This document shows positions 52,464 through 59,723 of a DNA stretch of 64,000 nt, piece by piece. The DNA comes from RBG-16-57-11 sp964503145 (GTDB lineage Bacteria; Chloroflexota; Anaerolineae; Anaerolineales; UBA4823). The DNA is taken from assembly GCA_964503145.1 (NCBI GenBank), contig CAZCYV010000002.1, forward strand, positions 62,001-126,000, read 5' to 3'. The number at the start of each line of letters is the position of its first letter. Positions within the stretch are counted from its first letter, which is position 1. The notes under the pieces are model-generated. The model saw only the letters and a list, made by a program, of their open reading frames with translations. It did no database searches and was not told the origin of the DNA. A program made the position numbers and the translations under genes.

Positions 52464-53279
52464 TCATTGCGCTGCTTGCGCCGCCACCGATCGCAAGGCC
52501 TGACAGCGCCCACAATAAGGTCGGTCGCATAGCAATGCCAGCGGGTCAATTTCCAACCAGGCGCGGGCAATTCCCACCAGATCGACCAGTGGAATCGCCT
52601 GTAGCAGCGCCTTGCCCACCCATCTTTGACGAACCACATACACCAGGCGCGGCGCAATCGCATTGAAGCCATCCGAGCAACCCGGAAAACCCGGGCATTC
52701 GACGACGCCGCGAGTGGTAAGCGCCCAACGGATGAACTGCTTGCGCCCAGCCAGTTTCTCGGCGTAATGGATCGCCGTATTGACGGTTTGGTCAACGCCT
52801 AAAAGCAACACCCAGCCCCCTGCATCGATCAACGGACGAAAAAGCGCCAGCGGCTCTTCGATGCTCTGAAGTTCCAGGAACTGTTCAGCATGGACGCCCA
52901 CAAAAGATAGGATCGGATGCTGCGAGCGGCGCGCCAGCGGATGCATGCGCAACGCCTCCGGAATAGCCCCCATCAAACGATCCACCGGCATTCCCAGGCG
53001 GAAGAACTGCGCCAGCAGGTTCGCGTCTGCATAGGTGCCGTAGTCCAGGCCATTATCCGGCGGCCCAAACTCCGGAACCACCATGGTCTTGTAGGTGAAA
53101 GCGGGCATCAGCAGGCTGGGGAATACTTTCAGCAACGCTTCCACCACGGTTTGCGCGCCGCCTTCGACATGACCAAAGGCCGAGAGCGAGGCATGCGCCA
53201 TCACCGGCGCTTCGGGTGGGATCCTCAGGTCGCAAAAGGCTGCAACCAGATCGGAGAACAGAATCACATCCCCTTCCAT
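52464..53279 (-). CDS. AAC(3)-family N-acetyltransferase-like protein
   Basis: The 271-residue product matches the aminoglycoside 3-N-acetyltransferase/YokD fold: VMAHASLSAFGHVEGGAQTVVEALL, LLMPAFTY, RRSQHPILSFVGVHAEQF and WVLLLGVDQTVNTAIHYAEKLAG. Antibiotic resistance cannot be concluded; chromosomal members often act on other amines. The C-terminus carries an unusual CDRPYCGRC segment. The start overlaps the enoyl-CoA hydratase stop by 16 nt, suggesting coupling; GTG at 53267 with GAAGGGG close upstream is an alternative start. Confidence 0.85.
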   Translation of the reverse strand: MEGDVILFSDLVAAFCDLRIPPEAPVMAHASLSAFGHVEGGAQTVVEALLKVFPSLLMPAFTYKTMVVPEFGPPDNGLDYGTYADANLLAQFFRLGMPVDRLMGAIPEALRMHPLARRSQHPILSFVGVHAEQFLELQSIEEPLALFRPLIDAGGWVLLLGVDQTVNTAIHYAEKLAGRKQFIRWALTTRGVVECPGFPGCSDGFNAIAPRLVYVVRQRWVGKALLQAIPLVDLVGIARAWLEIDPLALLCDRPYCGRCQALRSVAAQAAQ

Positions 53280-54040
53280 TCCGGCTTGCGTTTCTCGATG
53301 AAAGCCGCCATGCCCTCTTTCTGATCCTGGGTGCTGAACAGGTAGTAGAAAGCGCGGCGTTCGCTGGCCAGGCCTTCGGTCAGGAAAGAGTCAAACGCGT
53401 GATTGACCGCCTCCTTGCCCAGGCGGACGGCCAGAGGCGCCCGCGAGGCGACCTCATTTGCCAGCCGCAGAGCCTCATCCAGGTAGCTCTCGACCGGCAC
53501 CACACGGTTGACCAGGCCCATCTGGAGCGCCTCCTGCGCGGTCAGGGTGCGATTGTTGAGCACCATTTCCATGGCGATGGCCTTGCCTACTGCGCGAGTC
53601 AGTCGCTGCGTACCGCCCGCCCCAGGGATCACCCCAATGGTGATCTCTGGCTGGCCAAAGCGCGCCGACTCGGAGGCGATGATCATATCGCAAGACATTG
53701 CCAGCTCGCAACCACCGCCCAGGCACCAGCCCGACACCGCGGCGATCACCGGTTTCTTCACCTGGCGAATGCGATCAAACTGGGACACCGTGTCACGCAG
53801 CAGCATTTCCACCGCCGAAGCATCGGCCATCTCTTTGATATCTGCCCCAGCAGCGAAGACGCGCTCATTGCCGGTGATTACCAGCGTGCCGATGTCCTGG
53901 TCCGCATCCAACGCCAGCAAGGCATCCATCAACTCACGCAACAACACGCTGTTCAAGGCGTTCATGAATTGGGGGCGATTCAAACGAACCAGCCCCACGC
54001 GCTCTTCTTTCTCCACCAGGATCGTCGTGTATTCGCTCAC
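53264..54040 (-). CDS. Enoyl-CoA hydratase
   Basis: The 258-residue crotonase-family product has the oxyanion-hole segment FAAGADIKEMA, the first catalytic Glu in GGGCELAMSCDM and the second in FGQPEITIGVIPGAGGTQRL. It therefore looks like a true hydratase adding water to 2-enoyl-CoA. It lies between an SDR-like gene (60 nt upstream) and the AAC(3)-like gene (16-nt overlap). A fatty acid or related acyl-CoA degradation role is likely. Confidence 0.92.
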   Translation of the reverse strand: MSEYTTILVEKEERVGLVRLNRPQFMNALNSVLLRELMDALLALDADQDIGTLVITGNERVFAAGADIKEMADASAVEMLLRDTVSQFDRIRQVKKPVIAAVSGWCLGGGCELAMSCDMIIASESARFGQPEITIGVIPGAGGTQRLTRAVGKAIAMEMVLNNRTLTAQEALQMGLVNRVVPVESYLDEALRLANEVASRAPLAVRLGKEAVNHAFDSFLTEGLASERRAFYYLFSTQDQKEGMAAFIEKRKPEWKGM

Positions 54041-54100
54041 TTTAGCCTCCTTCGTCGGAAAAAATCGGGGATCATTCGCTCACGCTACCTCAGATCTGGG

Positions 54101-54778
54101 TCAGACCTGCAAGACTTGCCCGGTGACCTCCTTCGAAGCGCCGCTGCACAGATAGAAAATCTTATCGACGACTGGCGCAAAATCGCCCTGGGAAACCGCC
54201 TTGACCGCCAGGCCCAGGCAGACTGCATTGACCCGTATGCGAGCGCTAGAAAGCTCACGCGCCGCCTGGCGGGTTAGACCGATCAGGCCTGCCTGGCTGG
54301 CGGCAAAAGCGGCCAGGCCGGCTTGATCGCCGTTCTCGTCGAGCGTCGTGGCGACATTGACGATGGCGCCGCCGCCCTGATAGCGCATTACCTGCCCCAC
54401 CCGTTGTATCGTCAAGAATGGTCCGGTCAGATTAGCGTCCAATGTCCGGTGCCAGTCCCACTCGTCCATGGTGAGCAAGGGAGCGTGGGGCCGCACGTGT
54501 GCCAGATTTACCAGGATATCGATGCGCCCCCAATCGGTCAACACCAGGTCAACCATGGTCTGCACCACCATCTTTTTGCTCACATCGAAGACATAATCCT
54601 TTGCTCTCCCTCCTGCCAACGTGATACGCGCCACGGTAGCGTCCAGGTTGATCGGGCTCAGGTCGTTGAGCGCCAGGATGGCCTGGCAGGCAGCAAAGGC
54701 TTCGGCAAGCCCGTTCCCCAGCGCGCGGCCTGCTCCAGTGATCAGTACCACTTTATCCTTGAACTCGTTTTCTGCCAT
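54101..54778 (-). CDS. SDR-fold protein lacking the catalytic Tyr and Lys
   Basis: The 225-residue product is clearly of the short-chain dehydrogenase fold: VLITGAGRALGNGLAEAF, DILVNLAHVRPHAPLL, IRVNAVCLG. At the YxxxK site it reads FAASQ (Phe-158, Gln-162), and the preceding Ser position reads VATTLDE. The cofactor loop TGAGRALG also departs from TGxxxGIG. Oxidoreductase activity is therefore doubtful. Start is uncertain: ATG 54778 has GGAG directly abutting, and TTG 54790 lies in frame upstream. It precedes the enoyl-CoA hydratase by 60 nt. Confidence 0.82.
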   Translation of the reverse strand: MAENEFKDKVVLITGAGRALGNGLAEAFAACQAILALNDLSPINLDATVARITLAGGRAKDYVFDVSKKMVVQTMVDLVLTDWGRIDILVNLAHVRPHAPLLTMDEWDWHRTLDANLTGPFLTIQRVGQVMRYQGGGAIVNVATTLDENGDQAGLAAFAASQAGLIGLTRQAARELSSARIRVNAVCLGLAVKAVSQGDFAPVVDKIFYLCSGASKEVTGQVLQV

Positions 54779-54807
54779 CTCCGGTAACAAAAGTCAGTTT
54801 GCGCCGA

Positions 54808-55602
54808 TCAACCCGCCGAAGAACACAATGGCACCTGATCCGGATTGTCGTAAGCGTTCAACGGCAGGCCAAGATAGGGCGAAGGATCCAACGTGTTGTC
54901 GATCTCCAACTCATTCAGGTAGTTCCCCTGCCCGTCGTCTTTGACTATCGAGAAGTGCAGGTGCACGCCCACCGGGTTGTTCGGATCGCCCGAATAATTA
55001 CCCTGATAACCCAAAAGCGTGCCAGCCGCAACGAAGACTTCGCGCGTGCCGGGAGGGAAATCTGGCGCAATGTAAGATTCGCCATTCGGGCCTGCCATAT
55101 GGGTGTAGTATGTCCAGATCTGGCGGCCTGGCTGAAGTGGGTCCTCAGGGATGCGAATGATCACGGTGGATTTCCAATCCGATTGCCGGGTCAGATAGCC
55201 GGGATAGGCAGCGTAAACCGGGGTCACGCCAGGCTCGCCGCCGCCAAAAATATCGATCCCTTGATGATGGTGTCCTACCCGGAACGAATCGCCCCACAGG
55301 AAGCCAATATAGCCGTCTGTGGGCATCTGGAAGGGCGCGTCATCGCAGGTCTCGCCCGATCGCATCCTCCACGCGGTATGTCCGGCCGGATCTCGCAGCC
55401 AGGCCATCAACCGTTCGAAGCGCCGCGGGCTGAAAACATGCGAACGATAAAAACGACCGGCAGCCACCAGCCCAACCGCGGCGACCGCTGCCACGAACAA
55501 AACGACCGGCCCGATCCATAAAAGGCAAGGGGAGCGGCCAGCAGAGGGCTTATCTGGTTCCACCGCCTGCCTGCCGATGTTTCTGGATATTCGCCAGGTC
55601 AT
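54808..55602 (-). CDS. M23 family metallopeptidase, membrane anchored
   Basis: The product (about 264 residues) has an N-terminal membrane anchor (WIGPVVLFVAAVAAVGLVAAG) and a LytM/M23 domain with metal ligands in VGHHHQGIDIFG and the HxH of GVHLHFSIV. It should cut peptidoglycan cross-bridges outside the cell or act as a wall-remodelling factor. The start is ambiguous: GTG 55608, ATG 55602 and GTG 55563 are in frame, and all overlap the EthD-like gene, which ends at 55550. Confidence 0.88.
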   Translation of the reverse strand: MTWRISRNIGRQAVEPDKPSAGRSPCLLWIGPVVLFVAAVAAVGLVAAGRFYRSHVFSPRRFERLMAWLRDPAGHTAWRMRSGETCDDAPFQMPTDGYIGFLWGDSFRVGHHHQGIDIFGGGEPGVTPVYAAYPGYLTRQSDWKSTVIIRIPEDPLQPGRQIWTYYTHMAGPNGESYIAPDFPPGTREVFVAAGTLLGYQGNYSGDPNNPVGVHLHFSIVKDDGQGNYLNELEIDNTLDPSPYLGLPLNAYDNPDQVPLCSSAG

Positions 55603-55900
55603 CCTCACGATGGTCGGTGAAAAACAACGTCATCTTCCCCTGACTGATCTGTTGTAGCAAGGCTCCAGCAGCCTGCCCAGCAGGGGAGGACAGCGCCTTT
55701 TCGGCATCCGCCCGATTTTCGAAAAACAGTTCGTGCATGTGCACGTAAGGCTTCTCGCCATACAGGAAGGCGTCCACACGGCTGGTGGCCTCGCGACGCA
55801 GACCCGGCAGGGACTCGACCAGGTGCAGAAATTCGGGCCAACGCTCCTCGAAATGATCCCAATTTTCCAATGGTTCAACCAGGATCACCAATTTATACAT
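55550..55900 (-). CDS. EthD-like dimeric alpha-beta barrel protein
   Basis: The 116-residue product starts MYKLVILVEPLENWDHFEERW and has HMHELFFENRADAEKALSSPAGQAAGALL, the pattern of the EthD/dimeric alpha-beta barrel group. The C-terminal 25 residues are polar. Members degrade ethers or act as small monooxygenase-like proteins, often with unknown substrate. AGGAG precedes the ATG. It overlaps the M23 gene. Confidence 0.8.
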   Translation of the reverse strand: MYKLVILVEPLENWDHFEERWPEFLHLVESLPGLRREATSRVDAFLYGEKPYVHMHELFFENRADAEKALSSPAGQAAGALLQQISQGKMTLFFTDHREDDLANIQKHRQAGGGTR

Positions 55901-55978
55901 TGCACGCTTCTCCTGTTCGGATTATACACGCAGGTTGCGCCAGTTTATGGTATGATTCTGCGCCTGGAGTATAGGTAT

Positions 55979-56359
55979 ATGGACGACAAAATCACAATCA
56001 TCGAAGGTCCCCCTCCCACATTCGAAGTGGTCGGCGACGGGTGGGCGCTTGGCTTGAACGAGGGCCCCAACCTGTATCAGGTTGCCTTGACCCGGCTGCG
56101 CACCTATAACGGCCCCGCCTTAATCGAACGTTGCAATCGGGCCTGGCGACACCAAAACAAAATCAACCTGGAGTATCGCACCCTGGATGGACTGGAGAGC
56201 CATGCTCCAATCCTGGCGGCGCGCGCTTTGGAGCTCGACGAAGGTCAGATGCTCTTGTTATGGGTGCGCCGGGAATTCGACGATGACGACATCGACACCG
56301 ACATGGACGACATCAGCGACGATCTGTTGGATGATCTTGACGATGATCCTGATCTTTAG
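55979..56359 (+). CDS. Conserved-looking protein with very acidic C-terminus
   Basis: The 126-residue product starts MDDKITIIEGPPPTFEVVGDGWALGLNEGP and includes VALTRLRTYNGPALIERCNRAW, and HAPILAARALELDEGQMLLLWVRRE. The last 25 residues are almost all Asp with a few hydrophobics. I do not recognise a named domain; from its general character I think it is a lineage-specific Anaerolineae protein. The acidic tail could bind cations, RNA-binding proteins or ribosomal components. The ATG is preceded by GGAG 10 nt upstream, and an extended -10 (TGG-TATGAT) lies about 30 nt upstream. Confidence 0.65.
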   Translation: MDDKITIIEGPPPTFEVVGDGWALGLNEGPNLYQVALTRLRTYNGPALIERCNRAWRHQNKINLEYRTLDGLESHAPILAARALELDEGQMLLLWVRREFDDDDIDTDMDDISDDLLDDLDDDPDL

Positions 56360-56373
56360 TTGACCTGCTAACC

Positions 56374-56400
56374 TGTGCGGCGAGGACTGCTCGCCGCACA
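56374..56400 (+). terminator. Hairpin after the acidic protein gene
   Basis: TGTGCGGCGAG (56374-56384) pairs perfectly over 11 bp with CTCGCCGCACA (56390-56400) around GACTG, 14 nt after the stop codon. It is followed by ATGTTT, a weak U-tract. Probably a terminator. Confidence 0.6.
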
Positions 56401-56428
56401 ATGTTTAACATCCAAACTTATTGAATCG

Positions 56429-57205
56429 ATGAGCGAAACCGAAATCCTGCTCACCCGCCTGGAGGATGGCGTCCTGACCCTGACCCTGAACCGGCCAAAG
56501 GTCAACGCGTTCAACTTTGAGCTGATCGCTGCTTTGCAGGAGGCTTTCAAGCAGGCCGAACGAAACAACCAGGCGCGCTGCGTGGTGCTGACCGGCGCTG
56601 GGGATAACTTCTCCGCCGGGCAAGACGTGAACGTTTTCCTGGAAGCGCAAGGCAGCTCTTATCGGGAACATTTGCTGCGCACCTACAACCCGCTGATCTT
56701 GCAAATCCGAAGATTGGAAAAGCCGGTGATCGCAGCCTTGAACGGCGCCGTCTCCGGCGCAGCGCTGGGGATCGCCCTGGCGTGCGATCTGCGCATCGCT
56801 TCCGAGCGCGCCCGCTTCGTGGTCGGCTTTGCCGGCATCGGGCTGGCGCCGGACTCGGCCGTGTCGCTGCTGCTGCCGACGTTGATCGGATTGGGGCGAG
56901 CAACAGAATTTGCCTTCAGTAACACGCCCATCGACGCACAGCAGGCGCTGGCCTGGGGGCTGGTCAATCGCGTCGTTCCCGTCGAGCAACTCCATCCGCA
57001 GGCGGCGATGGTCGCCCGCCTGCTGGCTCAGGGGCCGGTGCACGCGATGGGGCTGGCCAAGCGCGCCTTCAACAAGGCCATCTTAGGAAATCTGGAGCAA
57101 GTCCTGGACTACGAGGCCTATTTGCAGGACATCGCCAGCAAAGGCTCGGAGCACCAGGAAGGCGTGCGGGCGTTCTTGGAAAAGCGGCCGCCGAAATTTA
57201 CCTAA
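56429..57205 (+). CDS. Enoyl-CoA hydratase/isomerase family protein (PaaG-like)
   Basis: The 258-residue crotonase-fold product has NFSAGQDVNVFL (oxyanion hole) but SGAALGIALACDLRIA in place of the hydratase Glu. GFAGIGLAPDSAVSLLLPTLIG, with the APDS Asp, is typical of PaaG-type isomerases. I infer isomerisation of an enoyl- or epoxy-acyl-CoA rather than hydration. ATG 56429 gives the family N-terminus; there is no good ribosome site, and the frame stays open through the upstream hairpin. It converges with the rhomboid gene. Confidence 0.88.
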   Translation: MSETEILLTRLEDGVLTLTLNRPKVNAFNFELIAALQEAFKQAERNNQARCVVLTGAGDNFSAGQDVNVFLEAQGSSYREHLLRTYNPLILQIRRLEKPVIAALNGAVSGAALGIALACDLRIASERARFVVGFAGIGLAPDSAVSLLLPTLIGLGRATEFAFSNTPIDAQQALAWGLVNRVVPVEQLHPQAAMVARLLAQGPVHAMGLAKRAFNKAILGNLEQVLDYEAYLQDIASKGSEHQEGVRAFLEKRPPKFT

Positions 57206-57215
57206 ATGGCACGCC

Positions 57216-57983
57216 TCAGTATCCCCGAAAGATCTTCATCGCTGCCAGGGCCGAGAAAATCGCAAAATTCAACACGCCGACGACGACTGCGCTGGAATAG
57301 TCGCGCTCATCGACAAGCCGTGCCTCCAGAAATCCCCCTTCCACCCGATACAGCGGTCCAGCAAACCAGGCAAAGAACGTCCCACCGAGCAAACCGCCCA
57401 TGTGTCCCCAGTTATCGATGCCGGGGGACAGACCCAGTATCAGGTTGATCACAATAATGAAGATTACATTGCTCAGGGCGCGCTGCGCCATAGCTCCCAG
57501 GATGCTTCGATTGCGGTAAAGGAAGATCGCCTGCGCGCCGATCAGGCCAAAGATGGCCGTGGACGAGCCCAAAGACGGGTTCGAGGAAAACAAGAAGGAG
57601 ATCACGTTCCCGGCAAAGCCAGACAGCCCATAGAGCGCCAGGAAGCGTCCATGGCCATAGGAACTTTCCAGGGTCGGCCCGAGAAAGTACAGCGCGTACA
57701 TGTTGAAACCGATGTGCAGGATCGACCCATGCAGGAACACCGGGGTGAACAATCGCCAGAGCTGCCCGGCAATGATCAAATCGTTGACCTTCATCCCCAG
57801 CGCAGCGGGCAGGTCTTGTCCTAAGAGGAACTCGGTCATCAACTGAAACACGAAGACTGTAACCGTAATGCTCAGCAAAATATAGGTGACGATGGGGGTA
57901 GCGCGGGGCAAGCGCAACGTGACATACCGCGGCGGCATATCGGCCGGGTAACCTGGTTCAGGGTTATTGGGAGGTGGATACAC
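57216..57983 (-). CDS. Rhomboid family intramembrane serine protease
   Basis: The 255-residue product has six predicted membrane helices and rhomboid landmarks: WRLFTPVFLHGSILHIGFNMYAL, the nucleophile motif GSSTAIFGLIGA (GxSx, with Thr replacing the usual second Gly) and the His of GHMGGLLGGTFFAW. It should cleave transmembrane substrates within the membrane. The GTG start overlaps the last base of the gmk stop (TAGTG); an in-frame ATG at 57938 is an alternative. Confidence 0.9.
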   Translation of the reverse strand: MYPPPNNPEPGYPADMPPRYVTLRLPRATPIVTYILLSITVTVFVFQLMTEFLLGQDLPAALGMKVNDLIIAGQLWRLFTPVFLHGSILHIGFNMYALYFLGPTLESSYGHGRFLALYGLSGFAGNVISFLFSSNPSLGSSTAIFGLIGAQAIFLYRNRSILGAMAQRALSNVIFIIVINLILGLSPGIDNWGHMGGLLGGTFFAWFAGPLYRVEGGFLEARLVDERDYSSAVVVGVLNFAIFSALAAMKIFRGY

Positions 57984-58606
57984 TAGAGGGTGACCTTTCT
58001 TGGGTGAACGCGATGGTGCTCGGCGTGGATGATGGCTTCGATCGTGTCCACCGTCTCGTTCAATTGCTCTTGGGGGTTGACAACCACATAGTCGAACTGA
58101 TCGATTTGCTTGAGTTCTTGCCGGGCGGTGGCGATGCGCAATTTCAGCCCTTCGGGCGTCTCGCTTTTGCGAGCGATCAGGCGGCTAACCAGCTCATCTT
58201 CATCCTTGGTAGTCAGAAAAATCAGCAGCGCTTCCGGACAGAGTTTGCGGATCGTCGCCGCCCCTTGAACATCGATGCGCATGATCACATCTTTGCCGCT
58301 GGCCAGCGCTTCGCGCACCTGTTGCTTGGGAATGCCTTTGTAATCGTTGTACACGATGGCATACTCGAGCAGCTCGTTTTGCTCGATCATCTCGGCAAAT
58401 TCGTCTTTGGTGAAGAAAAAATAATCCACGCCATTCCGTTCTTCGGGGCGCGGTGGGCGGGTCGTCGCAGTAACGACGAAATGGAAGGGCAGACCGCGCT
58501 CCTTCATGCGCTGGATCACGGTGTCCTTGCCCACTCCAGAGGGGCCAGAAAGCACGATCAACAAGGGCGTGGATTTACTGGAGTTCAAAGTCACTTTACT
58601 GAGCAC
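57983..58606 (-). CDS. gmk: Guanylate kinase
   Basis: The 207-residue product has the P-loop LSGPSGVGKDTVI, VTATTRPPRPEERNGVDYFF and DVQGAATIRK. It phosphorylates GMP to GDP. I choose GTG at 58606 because GAGGTGA, strongly complementary to the 16S tail, lies directly upstream at suitable spacing and the length then equals the family norm; the frame extends 29 codons further back. It shares a divergent spacer with the longer fmdB gene. Confidence 0.94.
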   Translation of the reverse strand: MLSKVTLNSSKSTPLLIVLSGPSGVGKDTVIQRMKERGLPFHFVVTATTRPPRPEERNGVDYFFFTKDEFAEMIEQNELLEYAIVYNDYKGIPKQQVREALASGKDVIMRIDVQGAATIRKLCPEALLIFLTTKDEDELVSRLIARKSETPEGLKLRIATARQELKQIDQFDYVVVNPQEQLNETVDTIEAIIHAEHHRVHPRKVTL

Positions 58607-58650
58607 ATTCACCTCATCCGGGATCTGGCCTTCAGCGCTGACAGTTTGCT

Positions 58651-58678
58651 TTGCCTTGATTATAATTTCAAATATAAT
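58651..58678 (+). promoter_or_regulatory. Promoter of the longer fmdB gene
   Basis: TTGCCT (58651-58656) and TATAAT (58673-58678) are spaced 16 nt apart, 30 nt before the fmdB ATG with its GGAGGAAG site. Another TATAAT on the minus strand (58666-58661) could start the gmk transcript. Confidence 0.5.
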
Positions 58679-58707
58679 GATCTCATTGCACAATTACGGA
58701 GGAAGAT

Positions 58708-59097
58708 ATGCCGTATTACCCTTATCGTTGCCTGGATTGCAAAAAGCGCTTCGAAATCTTTATGAGCTACAGCGAATATGGCGTGCGTCCTGTAGCCTGT
58801 CCGCATTGCCAGAGCTCAAACGTGCAACGGCGAATCAACCGCGTGCGCATCGCTCGCTCGGAGGAGAGCCGTCTGGACAGCCTGAGCGATTTCGACGACT
58901 TCGAGGGGCTGGAGAACGACCCGCGCGCCCTGGGCAAAATGATGCGCCGAATGGGCCAGGAGATGGGCGAAGACATTGGCCCAGAATTCAACGAAGTGAT
59001 CGACCGCCTGGAGGCTGGCCAGAGTCCCGAAGAAATCGAAGCTGCATTACCCGATCTGGCTGGCGGAGAGGACGACTTCGCCGGCAGCGAAGAATGA
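58708..59097 (+). CDS. FmdB-family zinc ribbon protein with acidic helical extension
   Basis: The 129-residue product has the N-terminal zinc ribbon YPYRCLDCKKRFEIFMSY and CPHCQSSNVQRRINRVRI. An acidic, helical extension of about 75 residues follows (DDFEGLENDPRALGKMMRRMGQEMGED, DRLEAGQSPEEIEAALPDL). This extension is absent from the smaller paralogue at 32775-32987. Role unknown; probably a nucleic-acid- or protein-binding regulator. A GGAGGAAG ribosome site precedes the ATG. Confidence 0.88.
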   Translation: MPYYPYRCLDCKKRFEIFMSYSEYGVRPVACPHCQSSNVQRRINRVRIARSEESRLDSLSDFDDFEGLENDPRALGKMMRRMGQEMGEDIGPEFNEVIDRLEAGQSPEEIEAALPDLAGGEDDFAGSEE

Positions 59098-59098
59098 A

Positions 59099-59719
59099 CT
59101 AGACTTTGACCTTCAACCGTCCGAGGACGACCTTCTGGATAGCCGCCTGCACCGCCTCGGGCGGCTGTCCGGCGTCGATCACCACCCAACGCTCTGGCTC
59201 GGCGCGAGCCATCTCCAGATACCCCTGACGAACCCGCTGGTGAAACTCCAGGTCATAGGCGTCCAGCCGATTCCACTCGCTGGCGTCCAGCTTTCGTTTT
59301 AACCCTACCTGGATGTCCACATCCAGCAGCAAGGTCAGGTCCGGCTTCAGGCCGCCCGTAGCAAAATTGACGATGGTTTTCAATTCCTCCAGATCGACCT
59401 GATGTCCATAGCCCTGATAAGCCAGGGTCGAGTCGGCGTAACGATCGCATAGCACGATCGCGCCGCTTGCCAGTTGCGGACGGATCACCTGCTCGACCAA
59501 TTGCGCCCGAGACGCCTGGAAGAGCAGGATCTCGGTGCGTGGGCGCATGTCGGTGTTCTTCAAATCGAACAATACAGCGCGAATCTGATCGCCAATGGGC
59601 GTGCCGCCCGGCTCACGCGTCTTCAGGACCGGATAGCCTTGTCGCTGTAAAGACTCCGCCAGCAAGTTGATCTGGTGAGTCTTACCGCTGCCCTCCGGCC
59701 CTTCCAAAGTGATGAACAT
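59099..59719 (-). CDS. tmk: Thymidylate kinase
   Basis: The 206-residue product has the P-loop LEGPEGSGKTHQINLL, the TREPGGTPIGDQIR segment and the DRYADSTLAYQGYG motif. It phosphorylates dTMP to dTDP. It is the last gene of the pdxS-pdxT-acetyltransferase-ATPase-tmk series, beginning 4 nt after the ATPase stop. It converges with fmdB, with one base between the stops. Confidence 0.95.
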   Translation of the reverse strand: MFITLEGPEGSGKTHQINLLAESLQRQGYPVLKTREPGGTPIGDQIRAVLFDLKNTDMRPRTEILLFQASRAQLVEQVIRPQLASGAIVLCDRYADSTLAYQGYGHQVDLEELKTIVNFATGGLKPDLTLLLDVDIQVGLKRKLDASEWNRLDAYDLEFHQRVRQGYLEMARAEPERWVVIDAGQPPEAVQAAIQKVVLGRLKVKV

Positions 59720-59723
59720 CCAG

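Noticed and set aside
52464..53279. Calling the AAC(3)-like gene an antibiotic resistance determinant
   Set aside because: Chromosomal setting beside acyl-CoA genes, no mobile elements, and the family includes non-resistance members.
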